A DNA stretch of 54,727 nt from a bacterium (lineage in GTDB: Bacteria > UBP6 > UBA1177). Below, piece by piece: positions 1 through 8,282 of the stretch. Position numbers and translations under genes: made by a program. Numbering within the stretch: the stretch's first letter is position 1; every line of letters begins with the position of its first letter. Under the pieces are notes generated by a model, which was not told the origin of the DNA, searched no databases, and saw nothing but the letters and a program-made list of their open reading frames with translations. The DNA lies in contig JAGCUA010000090.1 in assembly GCA_017963125.1 (NCBI GenBank), positions 1-54,727 of the forward strand. Reading direction: 5' to 3'.

Positions 1-308
1 ATGTGGCTGATCATCCTCTCAGATCAGCTACCCGTCTTCGCCTTGGTAGGCCGTTACCCCACCAACAAGCTGATAGGCCGCAGACTCATCCTCAAGTGCG
101 ACTTGCACCGCTTTAACACATCAGAACCAACCAATGTGCGTTATCTGGTATTAACTCCAGTTTCCCGGAGGTATCTCATTCTCGAGGGTAGATCATCTAC
201 GCGTTACTCACCCGTGCGCCGCTCGCTACCGAAGTAGCTAGCTCGACTTGCATGTATTAAGCACGCCGCCAGCGTTCGTCCTGAGTCAGGATCAAACTCT
301 CCAGTTAA
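1..308 (-). rRNA. rrs: 16S ribosomal RNA, 5' part (truncated by window edge)
   Basis: The reverse complement near 281-300 reads AGAGTTTGATCCTGACTCAG, the universal 16S 5' primer site, followed by the GAACGCTGGCGGCGTGC segment and further in by the conserved GGCGCACGGGTGAGTAACGC and TGGTGGGGTAACGGCCTACC segments. Only about the first 300 nt of the gene are present; the rest lies left of the window. The mature 5' end is placed near 308 by alignment to the E. coli start (about 8 nt before AGAGTTTGATC), so it may be off by a few bases. Nothing in this stretch should be called protein coding. Confidence 0.97.
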
Positions 309-528
309 ATCCTTTTCTCATTCTCAAAGGTCTATTTAAAAGACCCAATTTTTCGCTGTGTGTCTCATTTCCTGCTGCTCAGTTTTCAATGACCTCTCAA
401 AAAAGCGTTGGCAAGTGTAGTCAGAAAAAAAAATTCCGCAAGTTTTCTGAGCAACTTTTTTTATTTTTTTTAACAACTGACCGATTTTACTGAGAGATTT
501 TTTTGCATTGCACCGCAAAAAAATCCCG
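309..528 (-). promoter_or_regulatory. rRNA operon leader and probable promoter
   Basis: Read on the minus strand, a promoter-like TTGCGG (436-441), 16 bp, TACACT (414-419) lies about 110 bp upstream of the 16S 5' end. Between it and the gene is a leader with a small hairpin (GGTCT at 329-333, AGACC at 341-345, 7-nt loop) that could take part in processing. The region between 440 and 528 is A/T-run rich, as upstream elements of rRNA promoters often are. The start site is inferred, not shown. Confidence 0.5.
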
Positions 529-631
529 GCGCCGCAAAAAAGTGCCGGAATCACAGGATCACGGAATCACGAAATCCCGGGCGGCGCAACCGGAATCACG
601 AAATCCCGTGAACCCGACTAAAAAGCCGCGC
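529..631. repeat. Tandem-octamer intergenic element A
   Basis: From 550 the sequence runs in 8-bp units ATCACAGG, ATCACGGA, ATCACGAA, ATCCCGGG, then after a GC-rich break again ATCACGAA, ATCCCGTG, AACCCGAC (595-618). The first block is bounded by GCGCCGC (529-535) and its reverse complement GCGGCGC (581-587). The same general unit, RTNNCGNN, recurs in four other gaps of this window. It lies between the divergent 16S leader and the pssA promoter. No coding potential is evident. Confidence 0.7.
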
Positions 632-641
632 TGCAATCAAA

Positions 642-670
642 TTGACAAAACCCGTTATTTGAGCATAGTT
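642..670 (+). promoter_or_regulatory. Probable pssA operon promoter
   Basis: TTGACA at 642-647 is a perfect -35 hexamer. The best -10 is CATAGT (664-669, 16-bp spacing) or ATAGTT (665-670, 17-bp). It lies about 45 bp upstream of the pssA start codon. Prediction from sequence only. Confidence 0.5.
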
Positions 671-712
671 TTCAGGTTTTCGCGCTTTTAATAATTTTTT
701 TTAGAGGTTTGT

Positions 713-1486
713 ATGCTGAAAGGAAATCCTAAAATACTTATCCCCAACTTTTTTACCGGCACCAATATGCTTATCGGGCTGGTTTCTATTTTTTATTCAA
801 TAAGCGGAGATTACATAAACGCGGCGTGGCTCGTAATGCTTTCTACTGTACTGGACAAACTTGACGGAACGACAGCGCGGCTTTTCAACGCATCAAGCGA
901 ATTCGGAGTTGAATTCGACTCGTTTTCCGACTTCGTTTCGTTTTCGTTAGCTCCAGCCATCCTTGTTTTTTCTTACTTCAGCAAAGAGATCCCCGGCGGA
1001 AAAATACTGGAATACCCATACTTTGTCGCTGTAGTTCCTCTTTATGTCATTTTCTGTGCTGTACGTCTCGCCAGATACAACTCATTCCAAAGCGAAGATC
1101 ACGACTATTTCAGCGGTCTCACTTCGACTCAGTCCGGCGGAATGCTCGCGGCATACATGGTTTTCGCAATAGAAAATCCGAGTTTCAAATTTCTCCTCTC
1201 TACCGATATTGTTGCCGGAATGATGCTGATTCAGGCCTGTCTCATGCTTCTTCCGTTCAAATACCCGAAAATAAAAATCCCGAAAAACAAGATCGCAAGG
1301 ATCTTCTTCATTTTATATTTCATTTTCCTCTGCGGTCTGATTTTCATGCGCCGTCTTCCCTGGCTGCTTTGGATTTCGAGTGTTTTTTTCGTTCTGATCG
1401 GTTTTCTTACAACACGAAAAATCGCAGTTTCACTTAACAATCCGACCGATTTCAACCCCGAAGATAAAGAGGAGGAGCAGAATTGA
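713..1486 (+). CDS. pssA: CDP-diacylglycerol-serine O-phosphatidyltransferase
   Basis: This 257-residue membrane enzyme should join CDP-diacylglycerol and L-serine to make phosphatidylserine, the precursor of phosphatidylethanolamine. The CDP-alcohol phosphotransferase signature is visible at about residues 48-72 as DKLDGTTARLF followed by FGVEFDSFSDF, with the expected D-DG-AR-G-D-D spacing. The rest is hydrophobic with several membrane segments, and the C-terminus is short and charged. An AGAGG ribosome site precedes the ATG. The gene opens a three-gene run: its TGA overlaps the TTG start of the next gene. No decarboxylase (psd) gene is adjacent, although the two often sit together. Confidence 0.93.
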   Translation: MLKGNPKILIPNFFTGTNMLIGLVSIFYSISGDYINAAWLVMLSTVLDKLDGTTARLFNASSEFGVEFDSFSDFVSFSLAPAILVFSYFSKEIPGGKILEYPYFVAVVPLYVIFCAVRLARYNSFQSEDHDYFSGLTSTQSGGMLAAYMVFAIENPSFKFLLSTDIVAGMMLIQACLMLLPFKYPKIKIPKNKIARIFFILYFIFLCGLIFMRRLPWLLWISSVFFVLIGFLTTRKIAVSLNNPTDFNPEDKEEEQN

Positions 1487-2658
1487 CTTCGCGCAAAAAA
1501 CTGCTTCAAGGCATAGACACCTTCGATTTTTCCTCGCTGAAAGGCAAAAAAGTCGCCCTTATAGCAAATTATACCTCTATAAATAAAGACGGCGTTTCAC
1601 TCGTTGAAAAGATGACAGGTTCAGGCATCAGCGTAACCGCAGTTTTCAGTCCAGAGCACGGATATTTTCCTGTCGCACAGGATATGGAATGTGTAGGAAC
1701 AGAGAATAAAATCAACGGCATACCGGTTTTTTCGCTTTACGGGAACAATGCCGGGACTCTTTCTCCGGACACTTCCCTTTTCGACCTTTTCGACACAGTC
1801 GTCTACGACATTCAGGATATCGGATCGCGCTATTACACCTATCTTGCGACTCTCGCGATCTTCATGGATAAACTTCAGGAAATCCCGCGCGAACTGATCG
1901 TTCTTGACAGAATGAACCCGATAGGCGGCGCATTCGAAGGCTCGCTTCTCGACGACACGAATTACAAAAGTTTTGTCGGCTATGTTCCCCTTTTCCACCG
2001 CCACGGCATGACTTCAGGCGAGATCGCGTCATACTACTACAAACTAAAAAAATACGACTTCCCTTTCAAAACCGCCATGTTGCAAGGGTGGAGCCGGAAT
2101 TCGTTCGCAGACGATTACGACTATCCGTGGCTTCCGACATCTCCCAATATGCCGACGGTCGACGCTGCTATACTCTACCCCGGCGGCTGCCTTCTCGAAG
2201 GGACGGAACTTTCGGAAGGACGCGGCACAACGATGCCTTTTCTCCTTGCCGGAACACACGGACTTGATCCGTTCAAGCTGAAAAAAGAGCTCGACAAAGA
2301 AAATATTCCGGGGATCACTTTCATTCCCATGGAATTCCGCCCGATGTTCCAGAAACTCTCAATGAAGCGCTGCGGCGGCGTATATATCGCACTGACCGAC
2401 CGCGAAAAAGTGAAACCGTTCAGAGCTTACATCTCGATAATTCAGGTTTTCCGCAGAATGCTCGGGGACGACGGCTTCTTCCGTGCAAAACCTTACGAAT
2501 TTATCGACAAAATCCCGGCAATGGATCTCCTTTTAGGCGACAGAACTCTGATAGATATGTTCTACAACTCAGCTTCCAGCCGCGAAACCGATTCGTATCT
2601 GAAGCAATGCGAAGAAAATTTTGAAAAACAGTTCAGCGAATTCAGGTTCTACGATTGA
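1483..2658 (+). CDS. DUF1343 / NamZ-family exo-beta-N-acetylmuramidase
   Basis: The 391-residue product matches the DUF1343 family, whose founding member NamZ (B. subtilis YbbC) removes terminal N-acetylmuramic acid from peptidoglycan fragments. Family-typical stretches are FSPEHGYF near residue 57, YDIQDIGSRYYTY near 108, LDRMNPIGG near 145, and SPNMPTVDAAILYPGG followed by EGTELSEGRGT near 220-250. I see no signal peptide, so a cytoplasmic role in recycling imported muropeptides is plausible, but this is inference. The start is TTG at 1483, which overlaps the pssA stop and sits 5 nt after GGAGGAG. The next gene overlaps its stop in the same way. Confidence 0.88.
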   Translation: MTSRKKLLQGIDTFDFSSLKGKKVALIANYTSINKDGVSLVEKMTGSGISVTAVFSPEHGYFPVAQDMECVGTENKINGIPVFSLYGNNAGTLSPDTSLFDLFDTVVYDIQDIGSRYYTYLATLAIFMDKLQEIPRELIVLDRMNPIGGAFEGSLLDDTNYKSFVGYVPLFHRHGMTSGEIASYYYKLKKYDFPFKTAMLQGWSRNSFADDYDYPWLPTSPNMPTVDAAILYPGGCLLEGTELSEGRGTTMPFLLAGTHGLDPFKLKKELDKENIPGITFIPMEFRPMFQKLSMKRCGGVYIALTDREKVKPFRAYISIIQVFRRMLGDDGFFRAKPYEFIDKIPAMDLLLGDRTLIDMFYNSASSRETDSYLKQCEENFEKQFSEFRFYD

Positions 2659-4067
2659 TTTTTGACCAAAACCAAATCCTTAAAACTATTAAAGAAAATC
2701 CTTTAAACACAATAAAGTTGATGTTTCTTTCAAAAGGAGCGCTCACACAGAGCCGCATTTTCGTCTCCAACTGGGATCTTTTCGACTTTCTGGAGAAGCT
2801 GAAACCATCCAACGACTTCGACACTCTTATTATTGCCTCTAAAACTGCGCCGAAAATAGTCGAAACCCGCAGCTTCATGAACGGAAAACTGCTGAAATAT
2901 TTAGGCATCATCACTTACGATGACGACAAAATCCCTGAAGACATTACGCTTTTTTATAAAAGTGCAGCAAAACTTCAAAAAATTTCATCTCCGTTTTTTC
3001 TTTTCAAAGAACCGAAAAAAAATGAGCTCTGCGACAATCCGACAGCAGCGTTTTTCTCGTCGGAAAGCACTTCCTCAAGCATTGCCGAAAATATAAAACT
3101 CGCTGAAGACGCAGGATTTTCCGTAACTGATTCGTTCATCGTTTCTGAGCAGTCCCTGAAAAACGGCATAAACCGGATAACAGAACTTCTGAAAAATGTA
3201 CCGCAGGAGTGCGCAGTTATCGTTTTTTCCGATTCATCCGCATCACTGCTTGCCAAACTCGAGGAAAAGACAGACAGAACGATACTTTCGCGCGACGACC
3301 TCATCATTTCGATATTCAACGCCCGTGCCGAAGGAACAGGAGGCAAACTCAAACTCGCAAGCGCCGTAGTTGCAAAGGAAAAGGCCAATTTCCGCAAAAA
3401 GATAACGGGACTTAGCCGGATCAAAGGCGGTATCGGGCTCAAAGGACCGGGCGAAACTAAAGAGGAAGAACGCAAACGCATCCTCAAAAACAAAGAAAAG
3501 AACGTGCGCAAACAGCTTGAAAACGAGTTTTCACGCCTCGATTTCCAGCGCAAATTCAGAAAGAGAAGCCAGATCGCGACAGTAGCCATCGTCGGCTACA
3601 CGAACGCAGGCAAATCAACTCTTTTCAATGCCCTTTTAAACGAGGAGGCGACAAAAGAAAGCAACAGGTTTTTCAGCTCGATCGACCCGAAAATAAGAAA
3701 GTTCAGCCTTTTCGGCAAACCGCTTTTCCTGCTTGATACGGTCGGATTCATCTCGAACATGTCGAACGACATAACCGATGCATTCAACGCAACTTTTTCA
3801 GAGATCGCCGCATCAGACCTGATCCTTCACATAATCGACTCGACTGAAAAAGGCTGGGAAGAAAGAAAAAAATTCGTCGAAACCCTGCTCATAGGAAACG
3901 GCTGCGACAAACACCACATCATTCCGCTCTTTTCCAAAAAAGGAAAAATCAAAATAAAGCAGCCGCTAAGAAACGGTTTTTTCTACGATGCGACCGACTC
4001 TGAAGACATAAGCAGAATCAAAAAATTCCTATACGAAAAACTGACCGAAAACGAAGACGATCAATAA
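2655..4067 (+). CDS. hflX: HflX-like GTPase (divergent G4/G5)
   Basis: HflX GTPases bind the 50S ribosomal subunit and can split stalled ribosomes. The HflX N-terminal domain and linker are present: GIGLKGPGETKEEERKR near residue 257, followed by a basic coiled segment. The G domain has a P-loop GYTNAGKST (about 314-322) and a G3 motif LLDTVGF. The usual G4 NKxD is not found; the equivalent position reads PLFSKKGK, and the G5 SAK is replaced by YDATD, so guanine specificity may be weakened. The assumed start is TTG at 2655, overlapping the upstream TGA and without a clear ribosome site; ATG at 2721 is an alternative. 470 residues is a usual length for the family. Confidence 0.88.
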   Translation: MIFDQNQILKTIKENPLNTIKLMFLSKGALTQSRIFVSNWDLFDFLEKLKPSNDFDTLIIASKTAPKIVETRSFMNGKLLKYLGIITYDDDKIPEDITLFYKSAAKLQKISSPFFLFKEPKKNELCDNPTAAFFSSESTSSSIAENIKLAEDAGFSVTDSFIVSEQSLKNGINRITELLKNVPQECAVIVFSDSSASLLAKLEEKTDRTILSRDDLIISIFNARAEGTGGKLKLASAVVAKEKANFRKKITGLSRIKGGIGLKGPGETKEEERKRILKNKEKNVRKQLENEFSRLDFQRKFRKRSQIATVAIVGYTNAGKSTLFNALLNEEATKESNRFFSSIDPKIRKFSLFGKPLFLLDTVGFISNMSNDITDAFNATFSEIAASDLILHIIDSTEKGWEERKKFVETLLIGNGCDKHHIIPLFSKKGKIKIKQPLRNGFFYDATDSEDISRIKKFLYEKLTENEDDQ

Positions 4068-4098
4068 TCTGCAGTCAAGCAGCGGGTATTAACGGGAC

Positions 4099-4857
4099 CT
4101 AAATTGCTCCCGTGTGTTTGAGAAGCTTGTAAGTATTGAGAATTACAACTAGAACTCCGACAAGTCCGAGCATCAGCTTGACCGGGATTTTTTTGCAGAG
4201 GTATGCGCCGAGCGGTGCCGCGATCATTCCGCCGATGATGAGACCGACGATAATCTGCGTGTAGTTTTTGAAGTCACCGATCATCGCGACAAAAGTGGTC
4301 GTTTCAGCGATCGTTACAAAAAACTCAGCCGTATTGACTGTGCCGATCGTTCTCGGAACATCGTGACCGGACGCAAGAAGCGTACTTGTTACGACAGGGC
4401 CCCAGCCGCCGCCGCCCATCGCATCCGTGAAACCGCCTGCAAAACCGAGCGGGATCGTGTAGTTGCCGTATTCACGCGGTTTTCCGAGCTTTCTGAATAT
4501 TTTTAAAAAGATAAATCCGCCCATGATGAGAAGATAAATATCGATCGCGATATCGAGTTCCCTGCTTTCGAAGTTGACAAGGAGATACGCGCCGACGATC
4601 CCGCCTAAAATTCCGGTAAAAAGAAGGCGGAAAAAGAGCCCTTTGTGGACGTTTTTCATTTTGAGGTGCGAAAGTCCCGAAACGAGAGTCGTAAAAATCT
4701 CCGAAACGTGGACACATGCGCTTGAAATCGCGCTCGGAACTCCGGCAGTCCTCAAAAAAGTGTTGGAACTTACGCCGTAACCCATGCCGAGCGAACCGTC
4801 AATCATTTCCGCGGCGAAACCGAGAAGAATGTAAATGATGATTTGAGCCGTGAACAT
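4099..4857 (-). CDS. TSUP (TauE/SafE) family permease
   Basis: A 252-residue polytopic membrane protein of the TauE/SafE (TSUP) family, whose members move sulfite, sulfoacetate or other small organosulfur anions. It has the two-half layout of the family: an N-terminal half with GFAAEMIDGSLGMGYG and CVHVSEIFTT, and a second half with GFAGGFTDAMGGGGWGPV. The substrate cannot be read from sequence. An AGGAGGAG ribosome site precedes the ATG. It follows cstA by 18 nt on the same strand, so the two are probably co-transcribed. Its stop codon lies within the small inverted repeat ACGGGA (4089-4094) / TCCCGT (4107-4112) between it and the convergent hflX. Confidence 0.85.
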   Translation of the reverse strand: MFTAQIIIYILLGFAAEMIDGSLGMGYGVSSNTFLRTAGVPSAISSACVHVSEIFTTLVSGLSHLKMKNVHKGLFFRLLFTGILGGIVGAYLLVNFESRELDIAIDIYLLIMGGFIFLKIFRKLGKPREYGNYTIPLGFAGGFTDAMGGGGWGPVVTSTLLASGHDVPRTIGTVNTAEFFVTIAETTTFVAMIGDFKNYTQIIVGLIIGGMIAAPLGAYLCKKIPVKLMLGLVGVLVVILNTYKLLKHTGAI

Positions 4858-4875
4858 TTGAACTCCTCCTTAAAA

Positions 4876-6519
4876 CTATGCCTTTTTAGCCGCACCGATC
4901 TTTTTGCAGCCTTCGACAATCATAAGCACTGCCAGTACGACAAGGACAACCGCGACCGAACCCAGGAAATAGTTCGGAGCCGTGACAAAGTATTTCCAGA
5001 TCATCCAGCAGAGCGCGAAAATCGTCATGGCAAGCATGAAGATCGTTGTCCAGAGCGTGTAGCGGATCGGTTTGTTCTTCGAATAGAAGTAAGCGGTGAG
5101 GATTATGAAAACAAGTGCCGCAACAAGCTGGTTTGCCGCGCCGAAAAGAGGCCATACGCTTGCCCATGAATCGGTGATACCGAGCAGGAATGCCGGAATT
5201 ATAGCGACTACCGTGTAGAAGTACTTGTTCTGAAGTTTCGCCGGAAGTTTGTCGCCGATCATCTCGTTCGTGAGGAATCTCGCAAGTCTGACACTTGTGT
5301 CGAGAGTCGTCATGATGAAGACGTTGACGATAGTAACGCCGATGACAGGACCGACTTCACTATTGAAAATAAAGGATGTAAGTCTGCCGAAACCTTTCCC
5401 GTAAACAGTGAGCGGACCGCCTGATTTAAAAATGTTCTGAAGTTCGCCTTCTCCTGTTCCCCACTTTAACGCAGCGCCTGCAATAATGACGCAGACGATG
5501 CCGATGATCGTTTCCATGAGCATTCCGCCGAAACCGACGAACATCGCGTCTTTCTCTTTGTCAAGCTGCTTTGAAGTCGTTCCCGAAGCAATGATGCTGT
5601 GGAAACCCGAAACAGCGCCGCATGCAATGATTATGAAAAGGAACGGAACAAGCGGACCCTGTGCGGAATCTTTGAACGTTTCTTCGATAACAAAAGGAGC
5701 GTTCATGTCGGGATGAACAATGAAAATTCCGACGAATGCAAGGGTTATACCGATTATGAGGACCCAGCTCGAAATATAGTCACGCGGCTGAAGCAGTATC
5801 CAGACCGGCGTTATCGAAGCGACAAAGCCGTAAACCATGAGAAGCGTGAACCAGATCTGGTAAGCTGTCTTTTCCGAACCGATCATAAGCGGGACCTGGA
5901 ATCCGAGCCAGATTAGGAAAACAAGTCCGGCGATAGCTATAATCGTGTTTGCCCAGAGCGGGAGCCATCTGTTTTTGTTGATGACACCGAAAAGCATAGC
6001 AAGCGGGATAAGCGCAAATGTCGGTATCACAAGTTCAGGCTTTTTGATGAGCGAAACTGCAGCCATGTTGCCGAAAACAGCGATGACAAGGACGATCGTG
6101 AGCCATACAAAAACCAAAAAGAGGAATTTTGCCCTTTTTGAAACATATTTTTCGGCATTATCGGGAATGCTGACTCCCTGATGACGGACAGAGATCATAA
6201 GCGAAAGATAGTCGTGGACCGCGCCGATGAAAACACCTGCGACAAGAAGCCATATCGCGGCAGGCCCCCATCCGAAGAATACTACAGCCGTGATCGGACC
6301 TACGATCGGACCTGCGCCTGCGATGGATGAGAAGTGATGTCCGAAAAGGACTATCGAAGGAGCAGGATAAAAATCGACATTGTCCTTCAAAGCGTGCGAA
6401 GGAGTCGGATTTTCGTCGACTGGGTCGATAAGTTTCTTTTTGATAACATTGTTACCGTACCAGAAGTAAGCGACGACAACCCACAAAAGCGAAAAAACAA
6501 GAATGTAGATACTGTTCAT
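4876..6519 (-). CDS. cstA: Carbon starvation protein CstA (pyruvate/peptide transporter family)
   Basis: A 547-residue multi-spanning membrane protein of the CstA family. Characterised members take up pyruvate or peptides under carbon limitation. Typical segments are SIAGAGPIVGPI near residue 65, FFGWGPAAIWLL near 80, SLMISVRHQGVS near 107, GAVSGFHSIIASGTTSKQ near 305, and TTLDTSVRLARF near 408. The length suits the shorter CstA form without the C-terminal extension of the E. coli protein. The ATG has a GAGGTG ribosome site. A promoter with a 16-bp spacer lies just upstream, and the TSUP gene follows closely. Confidence 0.93.
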   Translation of the reverse strand: MNSIYILVFSLLWVVVAYFWYGNNVIKKKLIDPVDENPTPSHALKDNVDFYPAPSIVLFGHHFSSIAGAGPIVGPITAVVFFGWGPAAIWLLVAGVFIGAVHDYLSLMISVRHQGVSIPDNAEKYVSKRAKFLFLVFVWLTIVLVIAVFGNMAAVSLIKKPELVIPTFALIPLAMLFGVINKNRWLPLWANTIIAIAGLVFLIWLGFQVPLMIGSEKTAYQIWFTLLMVYGFVASITPVWILLQPRDYISSWVLIIGITLAFVGIFIVHPDMNAPFVIEETFKDSAQGPLVPFLFIIIACGAVSGFHSIIASGTTSKQLDKEKDAMFVGFGGMLMETIIGIVCVIIAGAALKWGTGEGELQNIFKSGGPLTVYGKGFGRLTSFIFNSEVGPVIGVTIVNVFIMTTLDTSVRLARFLTNEMIGDKLPAKLQNKYFYTVVAIIPAFLLGITDSWASVWPLFGAANQLVAALVFIILTAYFYSKNKPIRYTLWTTIFMLAMTIFALCWMIWKYFVTAPNYFLGSVAVVLVVLAVLMIVEGCKKIGAAKKA

Positions 6520-6550
6520 TTTTCACCTCGAAAAATAAAAAAACCGCGTG

Positions 6551-6578
6551 ATTTTACTCTGAATCAAATTGATTTCAA
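6551..6578 (-). promoter_or_regulatory. Probable cstA promoter
   Basis: On the minus strand TTGAAA (6573-6578) and TAAAAT (6551-6556) are separated by exactly 16 bp, 31 bp upstream of the cstA start. The same -10 and spacing recur before gmd and before the HEAT-repeat gene at 29268. Confidence 0.6.
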
Positions 6579-6586
6579 ATTGTTTG

Positions 6587-6644
6587 GCCGCCGCAATCTT
6601 ACCGGGATACCGTAATCCCGAGATAACGTGATCCCGACGGCGGC
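6587..6644. repeat. Tandem-octamer intergenic element B with inverted-repeat ends
   Basis: GCCGCCG (6587-6593) and CGGCGGC (6638-6644) are exact inverted repeats that enclose five in-phase octamers from 6601: ACCGGGAT, ACCGTAAT, CCCGAGAT, AACGTGAT, CCCGACGG. On the minus strand these read as ATNNCGNN units. It sits between the lnt stop and the cstA promoter. Confidence 0.75.
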
Positions 6645-6650
6645 AAAAAA

Positions 6651-8282
6651 TCAGGATTTTCTTTTTCCCGTTTTTTTCTCTGTTCTCCCGAGCCTGTCCA
6701 GCAGGAAAAGCCCGAAAGTGATATAGACGAGCCAGATGAACCAGTTTCCGAATGTCTGATAGACGGTATCGATTTTATAAATAGGAACTTTGCGGTTTAT
6801 CGTCGTTCTTTCGAGGAATCTCGTTGCGTTTTCGATCGTTCCGTCTGGAAGAAGGACTTCACTGATCCCGACATTCGCGCTGCGGACGATCGTTCTGCCG
6901 GTTTCGACCGCGCGGAAAGGATAGAACATCCCGTGCTGGAAGGTTTCGCTCGAATCGCCGAACCATGCATCGTTGCTGATGTTGACTAAAATTTCAGCTC
7001 CGTTTTCAACAAAACCGGCGACGTTTTCGCTGAAAGTTCCGTCGTAGCAGATAAGGATCGAGGCCTTGAAATCGCCGTAATCGTAAACTGTGTATTCAGT
7101 TCCACGGACGAAATCTCCCGAAAATTCGGGAACGAGTATAGAAAGCCCGAGTGAGCGCAGGACATTGCTGTAAGGAAGGTATTCACCGAAGGGAGCAAGT
7201 TTGATTTTCTTGTAAATCTCACGGATTTTTCCGTCCTGAACAAAACCTGCCGCATTGTAGTAGCTCATATCGGTCCTGTCGACCATGTCCAAACCGACGA
7301 TCTGCTTCGGAAAGTTGTATGCCCGCGCAAAATAGCGCTCCATGACGTAGTCAAAGTTGTCAAAACCTATCGGTATCCTGAGGGGCATCGCCGCTTCGTA
7401 CCAGACAACAAGGTCGGTATCGCGGTCAAAACTGTTGAGCTGGTCGATAAAAACACTGAGCATCTCGAAAACTGTCTCTTCTTTCGCGTTGATGTCGTAC
7501 TGGTTTATCGCAGGCTGCATCAGCGCGACTTTTATCTCTTTTTCAGGGACAGCCGACTTGAATGAAATCAGTTTGTAAGCCGAATACGAAAAAAGGATCG
7601 TCATCACGACCGTCAGAACGATGCCCTCTTTTTTATTGTTCTTTTTGAAGAAGATCGTGTAGGCGTAAAGCGAGATCCACACGATCATGAACGAAATTAT
7701 GTAGACGGAACCGAGCGAAGCCCACTGCAGTATGATTTTATTGGAATACTGAGAATGTCCGAGCGCCGCCCAGAAGAAATCGACCGGAAAAAACGTGCGC
7801 AGGAATTCGACCGCAGTCCATAAAACCGCAATGAACCATGGCTTGAGCGGAAGCGGAGAGCCCTCTTCTGCTGTTATTGCAGCACCGAAAGTACCGGGTA
7901 CAGCAGCCCTTTTGGCAAAGAACCGGCAGAGAACGAAAAACAGAAGCCAGTAGGTGCCGAGGATCAGGAACATCAGGATCAGCGCAAGGATGCCTTCGAT
8001 CACACCCAAGCCGCCGTAAATATGAAGGGAATAGAATATCCAGTAAAAAACGAAGGCATTCGCCGGCATCGTTATGAGATATATCGCAAGAACCTTTTTC
8101 TTGAATGTCGTACAGCTGTTCAAAACATGAAAAAAGAGCGGAATCACCGGAAAAATGAGAGCCCATCCCATAAATTGATGCAGAAAAACCGGCTCGCTGC
8201 TCCCCGGAATAACGAAGGGAAAACTGAGTGCAAAACAGAAAATGAAGAAAAAAGCTGCGGCTGAGATCTTTATTTTCGACAT
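6651..8282 (-). CDS. lnt: Apolipoprotein N-acyltransferase
   Basis: Lnt adds the third acyl chain to the N-terminal cysteine of lipoproteins at the periplasmic face of the inner membrane. The 543-residue product has an N-terminal half of about eight hydrophobic helices and a C-terminal nitrilase domain. The catalytic Glu is in VVWYEAAMPL (about residue 295), the Lys in KIKLAPFGEYLPY (about 357) and the Cys in ILICYDGTF (about 412). The canonical WPEAA and CYE are WYEAA and CYD here, conservative differences. Its ATG follows the ybeY TAA with no gap, giving TAAATG, so translation is likely coupled. It fits the many lipoproteins in this window. Confidence 0.94.
   Translation of the reverse strand: MSKIKISAAAFFFIFCFALSFPFVIPGSSEPVFLHQFMGWALIFPVIPLFFHVLNSCTTFKKKVLAIYLITMPANAFVFYWIFYSLHIYGGLGVIEGILALILMFLILGTYWLLFFVLCRFFAKRAAVPGTFGAAITAEEGSPLPLKPWFIAVLWTAVEFLRTFFPVDFFWAALGHSQYSNKIILQWASLGSVYIISFMIVWISLYAYTIFFKKNNKKEGIVLTVVMTILFSYSAYKLISFKSAVPEKEIKVALMQPAINQYDINAKEETVFEMLSVFIDQLNSFDRDTDLVVWYEAAMPLRIPIGFDNFDYVMERYFARAYNFPKQIVGLDMVDRTDMSYYNAAGFVQDGKIREIYKKIKLAPFGEYLPYSNVLRSLGLSILVPEFSGDFVRGTEYTVYDYGDFKASILICYDGTFSENVAGFVENGAEILVNISNDAWFGDSSETFQHGMFYPFRAVETGRTIVRSANVGISEVLLPDGTIENATRFLERTTINRKVPIYKIDTVYQTFGNWFIWLVYITFGLFLLDRLGRTEKKTGKRKS

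Noticed and set aside
1..237. Open frame on the plus strand at the left end
   Set aside because: It lies antisense inside the 16S rRNA gene.
529..631. Possible CRISPR or coding repeat for the octamer elements
   Set aside because: The unit is 8 bp, there are no spacers, and no frame stays open with a start and ribosome site.
4068..4098. Terminator between hflX and the TSUP gene
   Set aside because: A 6-bp inverted repeat is present but there is no T-run on either strand.
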